Source: Lunularia cruciata (taxonomy: Eukaryota; Streptophyta; Marchantiopsida; Lunulariales; Lunulariaceae). Taken from it: DNA of 64,000 bases. This document shows, in pieces, positions 45,211 to 57,795 of the stretch; position 1 is the stretch's first letter, and every line of letters starts with the position of its first letter. A model generated the notes under the pieces. It was given only the letters and a program-made list of their open reading frames with translations, was not told the DNA's origin and did no database searches. Position numbers and translations under genes: made by a program. The stretch lies in contig OX419759.1 of assembly GCA_948567375.1 (NCBI GenBank), forward strand, positions 60,230,593-60,294,592, in the 5' to 3' direction.

Positions 45211-46172
45211 AACCTCCTCCCTTTTATGATGCAACGTCCTTGTTGTGAAGCTATTGCTCAAAAGATTTCACTAACACCGGTGCATGGGTCAAGTTGGCTA
45301 TTGGTTCCCATGTCACCTCATACAATGAATACCCTTTTCATTGTATAGGATATTACACACACTAATGGCGAGTACCACGGGTGCATTCTTAGAGAATGAG
45401 TTTGACTTCATATTCCTCGGTGCCATCAATGAGTATTGGAGAAGGTTAAATATCTTGGATGGAAGGAAAGTGAGGCAATCAGGAGGCATATCTTCATAGT
45501 AAGGAAACATGGAATATTGGATGGATCCTCATATGTGGCGGTAGTTTGAGGTGATAGGCCACTACACCAATTTGACAAAGAATGGAAATGGTCCAGTAAA
45601 ACAAGGTTTGAGCGTATGAGTGCCAACTAACATGAGGTTGGTGGTTGACAGCCAGACTTGATCTCCAACATTGAACTCCATGTGCCGACGGTGTACATCT
45701 ATATACTTCTTTTGTCAATTTTGGTCACTCTACAACTTGTGCTTGGTGTTCTCACACTTTGTTAGATTCTAGAAATATAAGTGTTCACATCGTCAACCTT
45801 GGTAGCCATCGGATGGATCTTCATCAAGCTCAAAGGTGTGCAAGGATACTCTCCATACATGAGGAAGAATGGTGTGACATGTGTGGATGCATTCATTGAA
45901 TTGTTGTGAGCAAATTTCACTAGTGGAATTAAGGTGTCCTACCTCTCTTGCTCATCTAAGGTGAAGCTCCAGAGCATGTCTTCAATAGTGCAATTAACCC
46001 GCTTTTTTTGTCCATTAGTCTCTAGATGGTAAGTTGTAGACCTGGCCAATTTGGTTTTGAAAAACCCAAAGAGTGTTCTCCAAAACAAACTAGTGAATTG
46101 AGTACCTCTATTGGTGATGAGTACTTGAGACAAGCCATAGTGAGAAAAGACTACATCTAATTATAATTGAGC
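45211..46172 (-). pseudogene. int: Integrase C-terminal half of the gypsy element
   Basis: From the insert junction: YGLSQVLITNRGTQFTSLFW (the second catalytic Asp is replaced by Asn in TNRG where SDRD/TDRG is usual), then STTYHLETNGQKKRVNCTIE (Asp-Gly also changed) and EDMLWSF. Near 45560-45494 it ends in VGVVAYHLKLPPHMRIHPIF, the conserved tail of many plant gypsy integrases, followed by HVSLL. Multiple frames are needed, so it is non-functional. Confidence 0.8.
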
Positions 46173-46174
46173 TA

Positions 46175-47738
46175 ACATACCCACTCTATTAAATCACCCT
46201 TTCTAATAGAATGCTCTATTTCAATAGGGCGTTGTGTATCAACACCCTACCTATTAGAATATCCTTTCTAATAATACGTATTGGAGCAATTTTTGGATTT
46301 AGGGTTTCATGCATCAAGTTTATTTTTGTGTGAAGCCTTGAAGATGATGTCAAAGAGAGAAGCATATGATAGAGTCAAGAATCTCAAAGTGATGGAATGG
46401 ATTAGTGACAATGGTGGTGGTGTTCCTACTTGAGTAACAAAGAAATTCAAGCTTCCATTAGGTACAATGTGGACTTGGTGGGCCAATTGCGGTGGTATTA
46501 TTGATGCTTCATCTAGTGACCTAACAAAGAAATGTTTAAGCGTCAGTGGTCGCAAAGGCATCTTCACTAAATTTGATTATGAAATTGCTAATATGATTAT
46601 GAATCCGAGAGTTGCAAAAGAGTGCATAACCTAAGAATTGGTTTGGCACATCATCCAAGAAATTGCCAAGTGAGAGAACATTAGTGAGGAGAATTTCAAA
46701 GCTTTAGATGGTTGGTTGACAAAGTTTATGGAGCAAAATCAGTTCTTGTTTCATCAAGTTACAAATTTGGCCACACTTTCTTATGAAATGTTGCTCAGTT
46801 GTGCTTTCGAATATATGAAATACATGAGCAATTCTAAAAGAACATGTGCCATATCCAATGCAATATTGATGGATGGGACTATTGTGTATCTACAAGATCC
46901 TTGACAAACAATAATAGACACCACAAGGGTGAGGCACGTTTTTTTAAAAACTATTGGATTTGCATCGATGAGAATAATTGTTGTGCTTGCCGTAAAAGCC
47001 GAGAGCAGAAAGGTGATGCTATTGGTGATTATTAAGGGCAATGATTCACCTATCCACAAAAACCATGGTCTATGGGTGGTTTATCAAAGAAAAGCATGAA
47101 TTAACAAGGGCATGCTGATTTCATGGATGGAGCTGATATTCCCATGTGTTGCTAGGGATCTTCAAGGAAAGCTAATGGTATTGGATTCTTGCAAAGCTCA
47201 TATTTAGAATGATTTGAAGTTACATGACAAATCAAAAAATCAGTTCAGTAGTTATTCTTAATGGACTGACTCCTTATGTTCAAGTTGGTGAAATTGCAAT
47301 TTACAAGTTATTTAAGGATAATTTGTCTCCTTTGATCAAGGCTTGGAAGAAATCAGGCAATATTGAGCTTACTTGAGGAGGCAACCCAAAACTTCCAAAA
47401 GAAGAAGTAATCTACAATTGGGTCCAGATAGGATGGCAAAACTTTCCTCAATTGGTGATTCATAAATCAATTATTTGAGCTGGCTTTCATGACAACTTTG
47501 AAGAATGGCACATTACGTGCCATGATATTTATAGATCTCGATTCAAAGAACTCTAGATCTCTAACCAGAACTAAGTAGTGGAGTGATTTGAAGTTCAAGA
47601 AGATGAGATCAATGACATATTCCTTCTAGATGATGAAAATTAAAATGCCTTATCTAATAAAATTCTCTTTCTATTAGAATGCCATATTCTGATAGTGCAT
47701 TGTAGTACAACACCGGTGTTGTATTAGAGTGGGTACGT
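46175..47738 (+). mobile_element. Pogo-like (Tc1/mariner superfamily) DNA transposon nested in the gypsy integrase
   Basis: Terminal inverted repeats ACATACCCACTCTA (46175-46188) and the reverse complement of ACGTACCCACTCTA (47725-47738), with one mismatch, flanked by the target duplication TA (46173-46174 and 47739-47740). Subterminal TTCTAATAGAAT-type short repeats occur at both ends. Length is 1564 bp, with one decayed transposase on the plus strand. The gypsy integrase reading continues on both sides of it. Confidence 0.88.
46344..47643 (+). pseudogene. Pogo-type transposase, degenerate
   Basis: Pieces in several frames from ATG 46344: REAYDRVKNLKVMEWISDN, then KFKLPLGTMWTWW (helix-turn-helix part), GRKGIFTKFDYEIANMI, LDGWLTKFMEQNQFLFHQVT (second DNA-binding half, Tc5/CENP-B-like). 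A degraded DDE domain follows, with VLDSCKAH (about 47179-47203), NGLTPYVQVGEIAIYKLFKD (about 47262-47322) and AGFHDNFEEWHITCHDIY (about 47478-47532). The DDE part is like the DDE_1 superfamily endonucleases. There are many stops and shifts, including a stop after SCKAHI, so it is inactive. Confidence 0.75.
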
Positions 47739-47740
47739 TA

Positions 47741-48110
47741 GTTGTGGAGCAATTGCATCCTTGGTGGTAGGACACACATGTATCATTTTCCTAAGTTGAT
47801 CGATGAAGACTATATGTAGTCAAACCCTAAGGTGGTCTTGGGAAATTCCCAAACCAGATCCATGCTTACCTGTTCCCAACATTATGTAGGAATGAGGAGG
47901 GGTTGAAGGAGTCATATGGGAGTTTGATTAGAAGATTTATTTTGTTGACAAAGTAGGCAACTTCAAACATATTCCATCACATCATTGCTCATCTTGGGCC
48001 AATAGTAATGGCATTTGACTACATCTAAGGTCTTGTCCACTCCAATGTGACCTATAATGGAAAAAACATGACATTTTTGCTACGATGGTGGTTCTTACAT
48101 CCGTGACATC
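47741..48110 (-). pseudogene. int: Integrase N-terminal/core part of the gypsy element
   Basis: The minus strand reads MDLVWEFPKTTLGFDYI with SSSINLGK and then PPRMQLL up to the pogo junction. This corresponds to the usual D-x-x-x-GLP-x-T-xG-x-D-x-I-x-VVVDRxSK core start. It continues past the insert as AQL and then DVVFSHYGLSQV. Several frames; decayed. Confidence 0.65.
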
Positions 48111-48426
48111 CGAGATCCATAACCTACCATCACAAAAGGTGAGTCCTTGGGAGTTGGTGATGCCTTTGGATGATTGAGGTACTACAATCTATGATCATTT
48201 TTTGTAGCAATAAGCATCCTTGGCCAATATTCAAGGTTCATGTTAACCTCTACCACCAAATTGTTTTCCATTGGCATTTAGATGAATCCATCTACAAGTT
48301 GTTTCTTGCCTTCTATATATGTGATTGTCATGTTGAACCGTTGTCTCCACTTTGCCCTTCAAATCCATTTACGAGATAGATCTTTTTGTGTCTTGAGGTA
48401 GACTAGAGGTTTGTGGTGTGTCTCCA

Positions 48427-49650
48427 CTACAAATTCCTTCTCACCAAGATAGTGCTTCCAATGCTTGGTTGCAAGGACAATGGCCAAGTCTTCTTGTTTG
48501 GTGGTGTGATAGTTGTATTAGCCAATAACAAATTTTGAGAGAAATATGCAACTAGGTGACATCCATCATGCCACTCTTGTTGTAGGATTGCTCCTATTGC
48601 TACGCTTGATGCATCTATAGCCAACTTGATTGGATGTTTTGGGTCATACATTTCAAGATTGGTGCATGTAATAATGAGTCTTTCAATTCTTGAAAAGCCT
48701 ATTCTTGTGTTGTTCCCCATATCCACTTCTTCTTCTTCTTACCTACTAGTGTTGTTAGAGGCTATGCAACCTTCGAGAAGTCCTTGAAAAGTCAATAATA
48801 GAACCACATCAATCCCAAGAAGTTCTTGAGTTGAGTTTGATCTTCTAGAGCACTCTATTTTTGAATGACCTATAATTTTATCTTTTAACACTTGGATACC
48901 TTTTGCACTTACTTTATGCCCCAAGTAGTCTACTTTTGACTTGCCAAACTTGCACTTCAAGATTTTGGCATACGATTGATTTTGTCATAAAATCTATAGG
49001 ACTTCTTGCAAATGTTGCTTCTATTCTATCATTGTCATATTGTAGATTAAGATATCATCTAGGAAGATGATAGTAGATTTATCCAAGTATGGAAAAAATA
49101 TATCATTCATCAAACTCATGAAAGTGATTGGTGCATTGGTGAGGTCAAACTGCATCACCAAGTACTTAAGGTGGCCATACCTTATTTTAAAAGCAATTTT
49201 ATGCATGTGTTCCTTCATAATCTAGATTTGGTTGTAACTACTTCATAGATCAAGTTTGGTAAAGTGTTTTGCCCTTTTAAGTTAATCAAACAGGTCATCC
49301 ATGCAGAGTAAGGAGTATTTGTTCTTCACTATTTGTTTATTTAGGCCTTGATAGTCAATTCACATGTGCATTGTACTATTTTCTTCTTCATAAAAAAAGA
49401 AGAGCCCCATGTGATATGTTGAGTTGGATAAACTCTTTTTGTAGCATATCCTTGATTTGAACCTTACACTCTTCTAACTCATGAGGTGATAGACAATATG
49501 AGGCCTTACAAGGAGGTGTCTTCTCCAAAAATATCTCAATTTTATGATCTACTCTCCTTTTTTGTGGTAATCTTGAGGATAGATCATCCAAGAAACTCAT
49601 TGACCACATCTTTCAATTTCTCAAGAATTTTCCATCGAGTTGTGCATTTT
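48427..49650 (-). pseudogene. pol: Reverse transcriptase and RNase H of the gypsy element
   Basis: RT begins DHKIEIFLEKTPPCKASYCL (49549 downward) with LSPHELEECKVQIKDMLQKE. The palm includes [20 protein letters not shown] (FGL changed to FDL) and the catalytic FLDDILIY (about 49063-49040). Next come VDYLGHKVSAKGIQVLKDKI (about 48933-48874) and RNase H: LAIDASSVAIGAILQQEW (about 48630-48577) with LVAYFSQNLLL. At least five breaks. Confidence 0.85.
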
Positions 49651-50130
49651 GGACTTCTCTTATTAGACCCATGAAAAATCTATCTATCTTACAAATAGTT
49701 ATTGTCCTTATGACATAGAGAGACAATTCTTGCTTGTGTGATCTTTCTTTAACCCCAATGATCTTCCATTGACAAGTTCTCACTACTATCTCACTCCAAT
49801 CAATGGTAGGGTTGTAATACTCCATCTACGGCATGCCTAAGATTGCATCATAACAAGCTAACTATATCTTACCACTCAGTTGCTTCCTAATACTCTCTTA
49901 TAAAGAGTGTTACCTTTCTAGGTAATGACTCAATCCTCTCTATTTACCCATTAGGTAGCTCTACTTTTTCATTCTCATCCCTCTCTAGATCCATTCCCAA
50001 TCTTATTACAACAAAGCAAGACAATAAATTATTTATTGCTATAGGGTCTATCAATACTCTCACCTAATTTCCTTCTAGGGCTCCATTCACAACAATCAAC
50101 TATGAGTTTGTCTTCTTTGATCTTTGCACA
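49651..50130 (-). pseudogene. pro: Presumed protease region of the gypsy element
   Basis: By position between the gag knuckle and RT. The active-site triad is not clearly readable (a candidate is VLIDPIA around 50050), and the frame is broken by stops. Assigned from order only. Confidence 0.35.
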
Positions 50131-50269
50131 CTTGTCCTTTTCCTCCCCTTGTTGTTTTGCTTCTCATTTGAGCCAATAAGGCCACGAGGTACATTTACTA
50201 GTGATCTTCACTTTTCAATGTGATTTTTGCATCCTCCTCTTTATTTTGTCTCTCCATGTTGTTCAAAGA

Positions 50270-51300
50270 TTGCTTTGGAGATGACCATAGCAATTAATGG
50301 CTATGTGTTCCACTTGGCCGCAATTATATAACAATGATGTTGTTTTGCTCAAGTCCCTTCCTCTTGTAGAACTCCATCTCTCCTTTCTTCCCTCCGTCCC
50401 CGTTCTTCTTAGAGCGGTCATGCTCCTTGGTCTTGAAACTAAATGTTGCCCAATTCCATACGAACTGGTCCACCAAATGATGTTTTTCAGTGTGATAATG
50501 TTGAGTCATGATTACCTCTTCACCTCCTCCAAGCGCCCCTACTAGTCTTTGAGTGCAACCAATGGCTTCAAAAACAATGCAAGGATTTGTACATTACTTC
50601 TTGGTGAATTTGGTCTTCTAACCCTTGTTTGAAATTGTCCAAAGCTTCTACTTGACTCATGTTAGTTATAACAACTTGTAGATCAAGAAATACCACTATG
50701 TGCACTTGTAACTATTCTTTTGCTTCAACCTCCATAGTTAGGTTCATGCCATTTGCACAAAATCCACGGATTGGAAGTTCTTTAGCAGCCCTTCCTACAT
50801 CACCATCCAAGTGACCTCTCTTCCTTCTACCAACATTTCTCATTCCCAAGCATCATACCATGTGAGGGCTTATCAATCAAGTACCCACATGCAAACATGC
50901 CTACGAAATGATTGGTGATCTCCATTGTGAATAATCAGAAGTATCAATTTATTCTTGAAATCAAGTTCTCCACTACTCCAATGGAATGTAGCTCTTTGTA
51001 AGGCTTGATATTGCATATCTTCTTCATCTGTAGGAACAATGTGGCTTTATTGTTGATCATGGCTAGTGTCATTAGTATGAGTGACTCTCCAAGTACTTCA
51101 GCCATTGGTATTGGGTTTTGAGACGGTTCTCCTTCTTGCATTGATTGATTACTCTTGAAGGTAGGTACTTGACTTTGCACTACATTCATAGTCCTCTTGA
51201 TCTCCCAAAACTTGTTCAACATCCCTTGCATTCCTTGCATCAAATCATGTAACTACGGTTCCGTGATTCCTACACATGGCAATGCTCAAATGCTACTCCT
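50270..51300 (-). pseudogene. gag: Gag of the full-length gypsy element, degenerate
   Basis: The minus strand 51243-50944 reads MQGMQGMLNKFWEIKR and EGEPSQNPIPMAEVLGES, then MKKICNIKPYKELHSIGVVE, as in the copy at 11.2-11.5 kb. Further along, a CCHC knuckle at about 50328-50290 reads YNCGQVEHIAINC: the first Cys is Tyr, one base from Cys. Lys-rich text KEHDRSKKNGDGGKKGEMEF lies just after the knuckle. Confidence 0.75.
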
Positions 51301-51650
51301 TACTTAAATAGAGAGTTAATATGATCGCTTGGGAGGGGGCATGGACTATTATGACTACCAATGGGACTTCATAGGCTATCACTTGTTGATAATATTCCTC
51401 ACCAAAATTGCAAACTACAAAATTCCTAAAACATCACTATTGGTCTAACCATATAATGCATTTCTACTTGAGTGTTGAAAAAGAGATAATTTGGTATATT
51501 CAAATCCATCACAATAGAATGTAGATTGTCAAATCACATTCTCTATTGTGGATCACTATAGGTAGAATCACCGAGTTTGGTGAATTGATCATTATGTCTA
51601 TGAACTTTGATCCAAAATGGTAAACAAGATATACTCTCACTTGCTCTCAC

Positions 51651-51666
51651 TATATATATATATATA
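51651..51666. repeat. (TA)8 microsatellite
   Basis: Alternating TA run in the leader of the gypsy element. Confidence 0.9.
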
Positions 51667-51863
51667 ATATCTGGATATGGAATAGATTCAAGAACCAAAA
51701 GCAAAGTGTAGTAAATTGTCCTCTAGGAACCTCCATCCCATTCTCTCTCTAAAACACTCATAATCTATCAATTTTACTATGCTTTCTCACCTCAAAATTA
51801 CTTAGTCTCAATAATCCATGTTGCTCCAAGAGGGGTGATCCACTCTCTTGGATTGAAACACCT

Positions 51864-51875
51864 GCTCTAATACCA
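51864..51875 (-). promoter_or_regulatory. Primer-binding site of the full-length gypsy element
   Basis: The minus strand reads TGGTATTAGAGC, one base from the LTR, with one C-to-T difference from the initiator-Met complement. Confidence 0.85.
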
Positions 51876-51876
51876 T

Positions 51877-52470
51877 TGTATTTTTTGGAGGAGAAGAGAA
51901 TCCCCAAGAGAAAACCCAAAAGAAGAAACACAAAGCTTCACACTCAAAACTCTGATTCCTCAAAGGAGCACCTTGTCTTTATTATATAGTAAAGAGTATT
52001 CTCTCAAAGGAAGCTCCACCCTTGGATCAAATACATGGATTAGTGACATGTTAGTGAGCTCTACCTTCAGATTAGTTGCATGCATGGATGATATGTCAGT
52101 TTTGGTCCTATATGGTTGGTCAAACAAGTTGTGATTGGAGGGAATCTTTAGGGAATCTTCCTATAGAAATCTCTGAATTGCATGGGTGAGGTATTGTTAG
52201 AAAGCTCTTGCCAACACAATGGAGGAGGAAAATTCAGTCATTTTCTCTTTGTAGAATAAATTTCACTTTTTAATGCCTAATTCATTCATTTAGGCCTCCA
52301 AAATTGGCTCTGAAGTTTTCATGTTATTTTTGGCTTTTGCACTATTAGTAGAAGTACTCTTTTGGTAATACCTCTATCTGATCTACTTAGTCTATAATAT
52401 ATAACATCCTTCCATATGTTAGCAAGCCAATTTTCACCTCTAAATAATATGTGTAACTGTTGGTATTACA
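51877..52470 (-). repeat. 5' LTR of the full-length gypsy element
   Basis: On the minus strand it runs TGTAATACCAACAG...CCAAAAAATACA (594 bp), aligned throughout with 44601-45210. CTATATAATAAAGACAAGG (about 51992-51974) holds a TATA-like box. Several base and small length differences from the 3' LTR show an old insertion. Confidence 0.9.
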
Positions 52471-52475
52471 ATATG

Positions 52476-55400
52476 TTATGTGTATTCACAATTTATGTAC
52501 AAGACTCTTGTCTACAAACAATCAAAGGAAGTAGCTTTAATTTTGTAGATCTTGTTGAGATTGCCATAGAATGAAATTGGGATTGGATAGCAAATTTTTG
52601 CTAGTTTTATCCTTTTATGAAGTTTACATTATTGCAAAACTTTTTTTTATTTTGTGCTAATTCAAAATTTAGGAAAGAGGGAGAGCTCTAAGGATAAAGA
52701 AATTTTTCTTCTCATATAACTCCCTCTAGGCTTTCAGATCTATTTTTAATCCCTCTTCCCTTAATGATGACTTTTATAATGAGTGATTGAATGATTAACA
52801 TGTAAGTGAAGATAGAAAGTAATCTTGAAAATATTCAAATTGCACCAAAAGGAATAGAACTCCACTCCAATGATGATTCAAGATATAAAGCAATTTTGAG
52901 AACAAGAGTCACATTTGAATTGTAGCCCAAGGAATAAAATCCATATCTTCTATGTCTCATTTATTATGATATTCTGAAACTCTTATATATATAGAGTACA
53001 TAATGAAAAAGTTTTCTTTGAAATAATGTGCATCCATATAATAGATATAGATTATCATGTATATACTAATTATTTGGATAGTATATCTATACTAATTAAA
53101 AGGAGGGAAACAAAGCGTCACTAAACTTAAATATAGTAGTTTACACTAATGATGGATAAGAGCATAATAGTCTTTTGAAAGAACTTTGTACTCCATATGT
53201 TAGCAATGGCATTGATTCACCACATACATGCCATTTATCTAATTAATAATTATCATGATCTTAAATAAATATAGGTGTGAGAGAGAGATTATAGGGTTAG
53301 AAAAATATGATAAAATAAAAAGAAAATACTTCAAGTTTGAAAAATGGAATGAATGAAAGATGAGACAAGAGGTAAGTTGGGTAAAGAATAAGGGAGAAAA
53401 ACACAATACCTTACCTTATATAATTAATTTAATTTATCATATTATTTTCCTTAAGTGATTTGAACTTATTAACATTCACATAAAATAGTCTTAAAATAAT
53501 ATCTTAATATCTAAGTATACTATAAATTTCATTATATACATATTCTCTTTAAAATTTGAGGTACTTGAATTAAGAACCCAAAAATTAATCATTTATTTCC
53601 ATGAGTGGTCTTGACAAAAATTCATTTCATATATGAGAAAGAAGTCCTAAATTCTTTTACAAATTGCATTTACATATAATTATTTGGACTATTTTCATAG
53701 ATTAGAAACTACAAGGATAGTTATAGTGACCCACCTTGGCTTCCGTATAGCAAAATTTCATGTTTCATTGGTTTAGTAATTTCAATAAATAACAATGTAG
53801 AAGGTTTTGAGCAAAGCCAAATAAATTGTTAGACAAGCACCTCACAAAGTGAATACATCTCCCATATGATGCCTACAACCTAGTTCAATGGCATGAAGAT
53901 CAAGTGTTTGTATCATGACAAGAATTTCTCAAGAACCTATAGTTCTTACAAAGATAAAAAAAAATACAAACAATCCTAAGAATACAAAGATGGCAAAGTA
54001 GTTTTGTTGCAAAGTTTTGTCATTACAAAGTTTTGTTGTCACGAGGTTGTTTTGTTACAAAGATAAGTGGATCTTTGTAACAAAACAACAAATTTCTGTC
54101 AATATGAACTTCTACCATTAGACAAAATGTCACCAAATGCCATGCTATAAGAAATCCATGCCTCTTGCATGAATGCACCTCCATTAAACATACTCTTGAT
54201 TGTTTCACACCAAGAAATGCATGTTTGAGATGTGATCATTACCTTTCACCATCCGCTACAATAAATGAAGGATGGACTGATTTTGTTAAGACTATAAAAT
54301 GATGATCCTACCCTACAAGGAGAACCTTTTATACTTTTCATTCTTTTCCATGATCAAAGGTTTGTTGTGCCATGCAAGAATCCATACTCGCTAATGACAA
54401 CAATCACTTTTTTGCTAATGAAGTGAAAAAACTTGAGAGTGTATGTAAGAAGGTCTTGGTGACAAGATAGATTCTTCAATTAGAATAGGTAGCGATCATA
54501 GGAAAAACTGGAGTGAAGATGAGTGAAATTTGTAGAAATCGTCAACAAACTTCTACAAATTTCTGAATGGGTTTTATACTATAGATCCAATTACCCAAAG
54601 AATCAAAATCTAGACTTCTAGCTCTAGGAATGGGGTTTGTCAAACATCTCCCTATTAGAGGAGATTCATGATAATTCCAAATGTGAGTGGTAAGACATTG
54701 AGAGGAAGTAAGTCCATGTGGAGAAAAGACCATTGGCAACTAGTGTTAGGAGTGCTCTCTACTTGGCCAAATACACATGGGCACTTCACATGGCCATCCA
54801 AGTAAGGATTTAAAAGATAGAGTCAACAACTCATTTGTTGGTTGGAAGTTGACAATGGGATAAAAATTAGAGGATCTCACAGACCCTACTTGACAAATTG
54901 TCACCAAAAAATTCATGAAGTTATTCAAGTTGAAACAAATAGCATATGTGAACTTGATTTAACCAATCTTCTTCCAACTCATTCACAAGCAACAACTTGT
55001 AAGTTGGGGTTAGATGTTCCAAGGAAAATTAATTGAGCTATTGGATGACATGGTTGAGGGTACACCCATGATCATAAACCCCACCTTTATTTTTCATTTT
55101 TACATAGGGATGAACCTCTTGACGGAAGAGGAGAAAGAGAAATAATTCCAACCACTTCTACCATCCAATATACATCAATGGACACCTGGACCTTCCAAAA
55201 GAAATAATGAATATCTTGAGGAAAAGAAGGAGTTTTCTTGCACAAAGAATTTTGTGCTAGTTGCTGAAACCTACAACATGATAAAAATTTGCAAGAAGGT
55301 GACTAGAGCAAGAAAAAAAGAAGCTATTCAAATAGTCAACATATTTTCTAATAAGAGTGGAAGCAGAAAATCTCTAGGAAACAATCGGGAACCTACAAAA

Positions 55401-57060
55401 ATGGGCAAGGTTGGTCCATCTACCTCACAAATAAGTGGGAGAGCAACCTTGTTAGATAACATGGAAGCAAGAAGCGATGACTCCTTCACCCGGATCTTGT
55501 CACCCGTACAAAACAACAAGATGGGAGATTATAACAACAAAGTATGATTGTGACCAATATCAAACAATGATAAAAACATAGGGCAACTTTTTTTCAAAAG
55601 GAAAGGGACTAGAGGAGGAAGATGAGGGAATCCTTATCTTGAAACTAAAAATGATTCTATGAAGGACATTATCTTTCATCAACTTTGTATTAAGAATGCA
55701 TAACAAAGAGATAGGGTTGTTAGGAGTGATAAAAATGACAAAATATGGCAATAGAGCAAGAAATGGCTAAACCATAATGTCATCCAAGTACAAAGCTACT
55801 AATAAGTAACAACCTAGTCAACCTAATGGAAGGAGAGTCTATAAGAGAACAATGACATGCTGACTAGACAATAGAAGATGCCAACAACAAGGCCATGAAC
55901 AACAAAGAAAGAAGGAAGAACAATGAAGATCAGTCCATGAATGCTCAACCAAAAAATGGAGAACAACCAAGAGTACAAGTATGACCAAACATTTCCTAAG
56001 CTGCATGAAATGCAAAAACAACTGGCTCTTGTGGTTGATGGCAATATATACTATAAACATGATTACACCTACCATGGAGATCTTGTAGGAATTCTTACCA
56101 TTCTATAAGGAATTTTTTCCATTCTATACTTGACCCTACTATCAATGGCCTAACAACACTTGTATGACATTTGCATAAGTTGGCGCATATGATGACCAAG
56201 GAGAATGCACTTTTGCATAACGAATTGATCAAGACCAAGGAGTGGATTAAGGAGAATGACAAAGTCTAGAGAAGTTCTAGAAAGATAAGCTCTTATGACA
56301 AGAGCAATACAAGGTTCTCATTCCATAGCTAAAATCATAAGTTAACAACCATAGTAACAAAATCGTCCACCAACAAGAGCAACACAAAGATTAACTACGA
56401 GCATGATACAAAAAATTGAGGAAAATACGGGTTGAGCTAGAGGAGGCCCATACCAAGATAAAATAGCATAGATACAATATACAAACTTGAAGAAGACAAC
56501 CAATCTTTGTATCTTGGACCTTAATATGAGACTTAAATGCCAACAAGAGAAGGAGGACAAGCAATGAATAAGAATACAAGATGAGTTGTTGAACAAATTC
56601 CAAAGTGAACAAACAAATCTAGAGAATGAATGGATGGGGTTGCGTACAATGATTGTGCATAAGGCAACTCAACTCCTAAACCGTTTGGAACACATTGCCA
56701 ACAAGAACCCCAACATACAAAGTTGAAGGACTTAAGAAGAATGCAAATTGATGCATTGGAGAGTAGTTCTTATACAAATAAATAACTCAAGGTGTTGTCC
56801 ATCAAGATGCAAGACCATACTAAATCCAAGTTTGATGAAACACAAACTAGCTTCATACAAGTAGTTGATGTTTATAGTAAGGATCTAATAGAACTAATTC
56901 GGATATGCCAAGGACAGGGTAGTTTATCACAAGTGATACCAAGTTATACAACAAATGAATAACAATCAAGACCACTTCATACAAAATTAGTAGCATCAAT
57001 TTCATAAAGAACAACTAAGAATCATCTCATAAAGAAGATAGGGTAGTTTTCATAGTCGTA
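52476..57060. other. AT-rich, no gene recognised; possible decayed transposon text
   Basis: Short open stretches only, for example plus 55254-55547 (97 codons, KKVTRARKKEAIQIVN). Plus-strand fragments rich in Lys/Glu/Asn around 56200-56800 look like remains of a coiled-coil reading frame with many stops. I could not name a family. Confidence 0.35.
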
Positions 57061-57795
57061 GTACAAGATATTTTGTACATATTTTTACTTTGTGCATTGT
57101 TAGTTAGGTTACAATACAAAGATCTTGTGTCATACTTGACACCTAACATAATAGTTGTAAATGACAAGTTAAGAGGCTAGAATAGCCATACCATGTGGCA
57201 CACACCTACTTAAGATTAGGTTATGACACAATAAGTAGATAAGATGTGATTAGCAATGAGCATCTTAGATATAATTAGTAGATTTCCAACACATTGTAGC
57301 TATTGACTTTCTTTGCGGCTAAGTAGGAACATATAAAAGGCTTAAAATCCAATGTTCACTACATCCATTTGATGCATCATTCTTTTTTTGTAAGCAAAGT
57401 TTATATGATCAAGACTCTTGATTTGGTGTATTTGTATTAGCCTATTCTTTGTATGAGTGACTACATGCCTAATTGAGTGGGAGTGAGGAATCTTGATGTA
57501 TGAGCAGAAGCACTCAAGCGGGTGTAATCATTTGTGTGGAACTAGAATATACAACTCTAGGGGCTCTATAGTGATCAAGAACTATATAGAGATAAGTTGT
57601 CAAACACTTGGAGTATTGTAAAGTAACACTAACCTACAAGATTCAATAGAATAATACTTCAGGACTCTTGTAACGTTGTGCCTTCTAGGAAAGATACAAC
57701 ACTATATCATAGTTATAGTTGTCAGAGTGATTGGAGCTTTGGGAGTTATTACTCCCTCTTAGTTTGTGCCTTTTAGGACACTATACATAAGACAC
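57061..57795 (+). repeat. Possible LTR-like promoter block
   Basis: It has a good TATA box (CATATAAAAGGC, about 57331-57342), and TGTGCC-TTCTAGGA/TGTGCC-TTTTAGGA phrases (57679 and 57764) near the end. No second copy is in the window, so this is a guess from layout only. Confidence 0.25.

Larger units (their letters stand above)
44601..52470 (-). mobile_element. Full-length, decayed Ty3/gypsy element of the second family, with a nested DNA transposon
   Basis: Minus-strand order: 5' LTR 52470-51877, primer site 51875-51864, gag, zinc knuckle, protease, RT, RNase H, integrase, polypurine tract, 3' LTR 45210-44601. A perfect 5-bp target duplication ATATG lies at 44596-44600 and 52471-52475. All coding parts have many stops and frame shifts. 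At 46175-47738 the integrase is split by a pogo-like transposon. Without that insert the element is about 6.3 kb. Integrase after RT shows Ty3/gypsy. Confidence 0.93.

Noticed and set aside
46173-46184. PIF/Harbinger-type TAA target for the nested transposon
   Set aside because: The trinucleotides on the two sides are TAA and TTA, not equal. TA plus a pogo-type transposase fits better.
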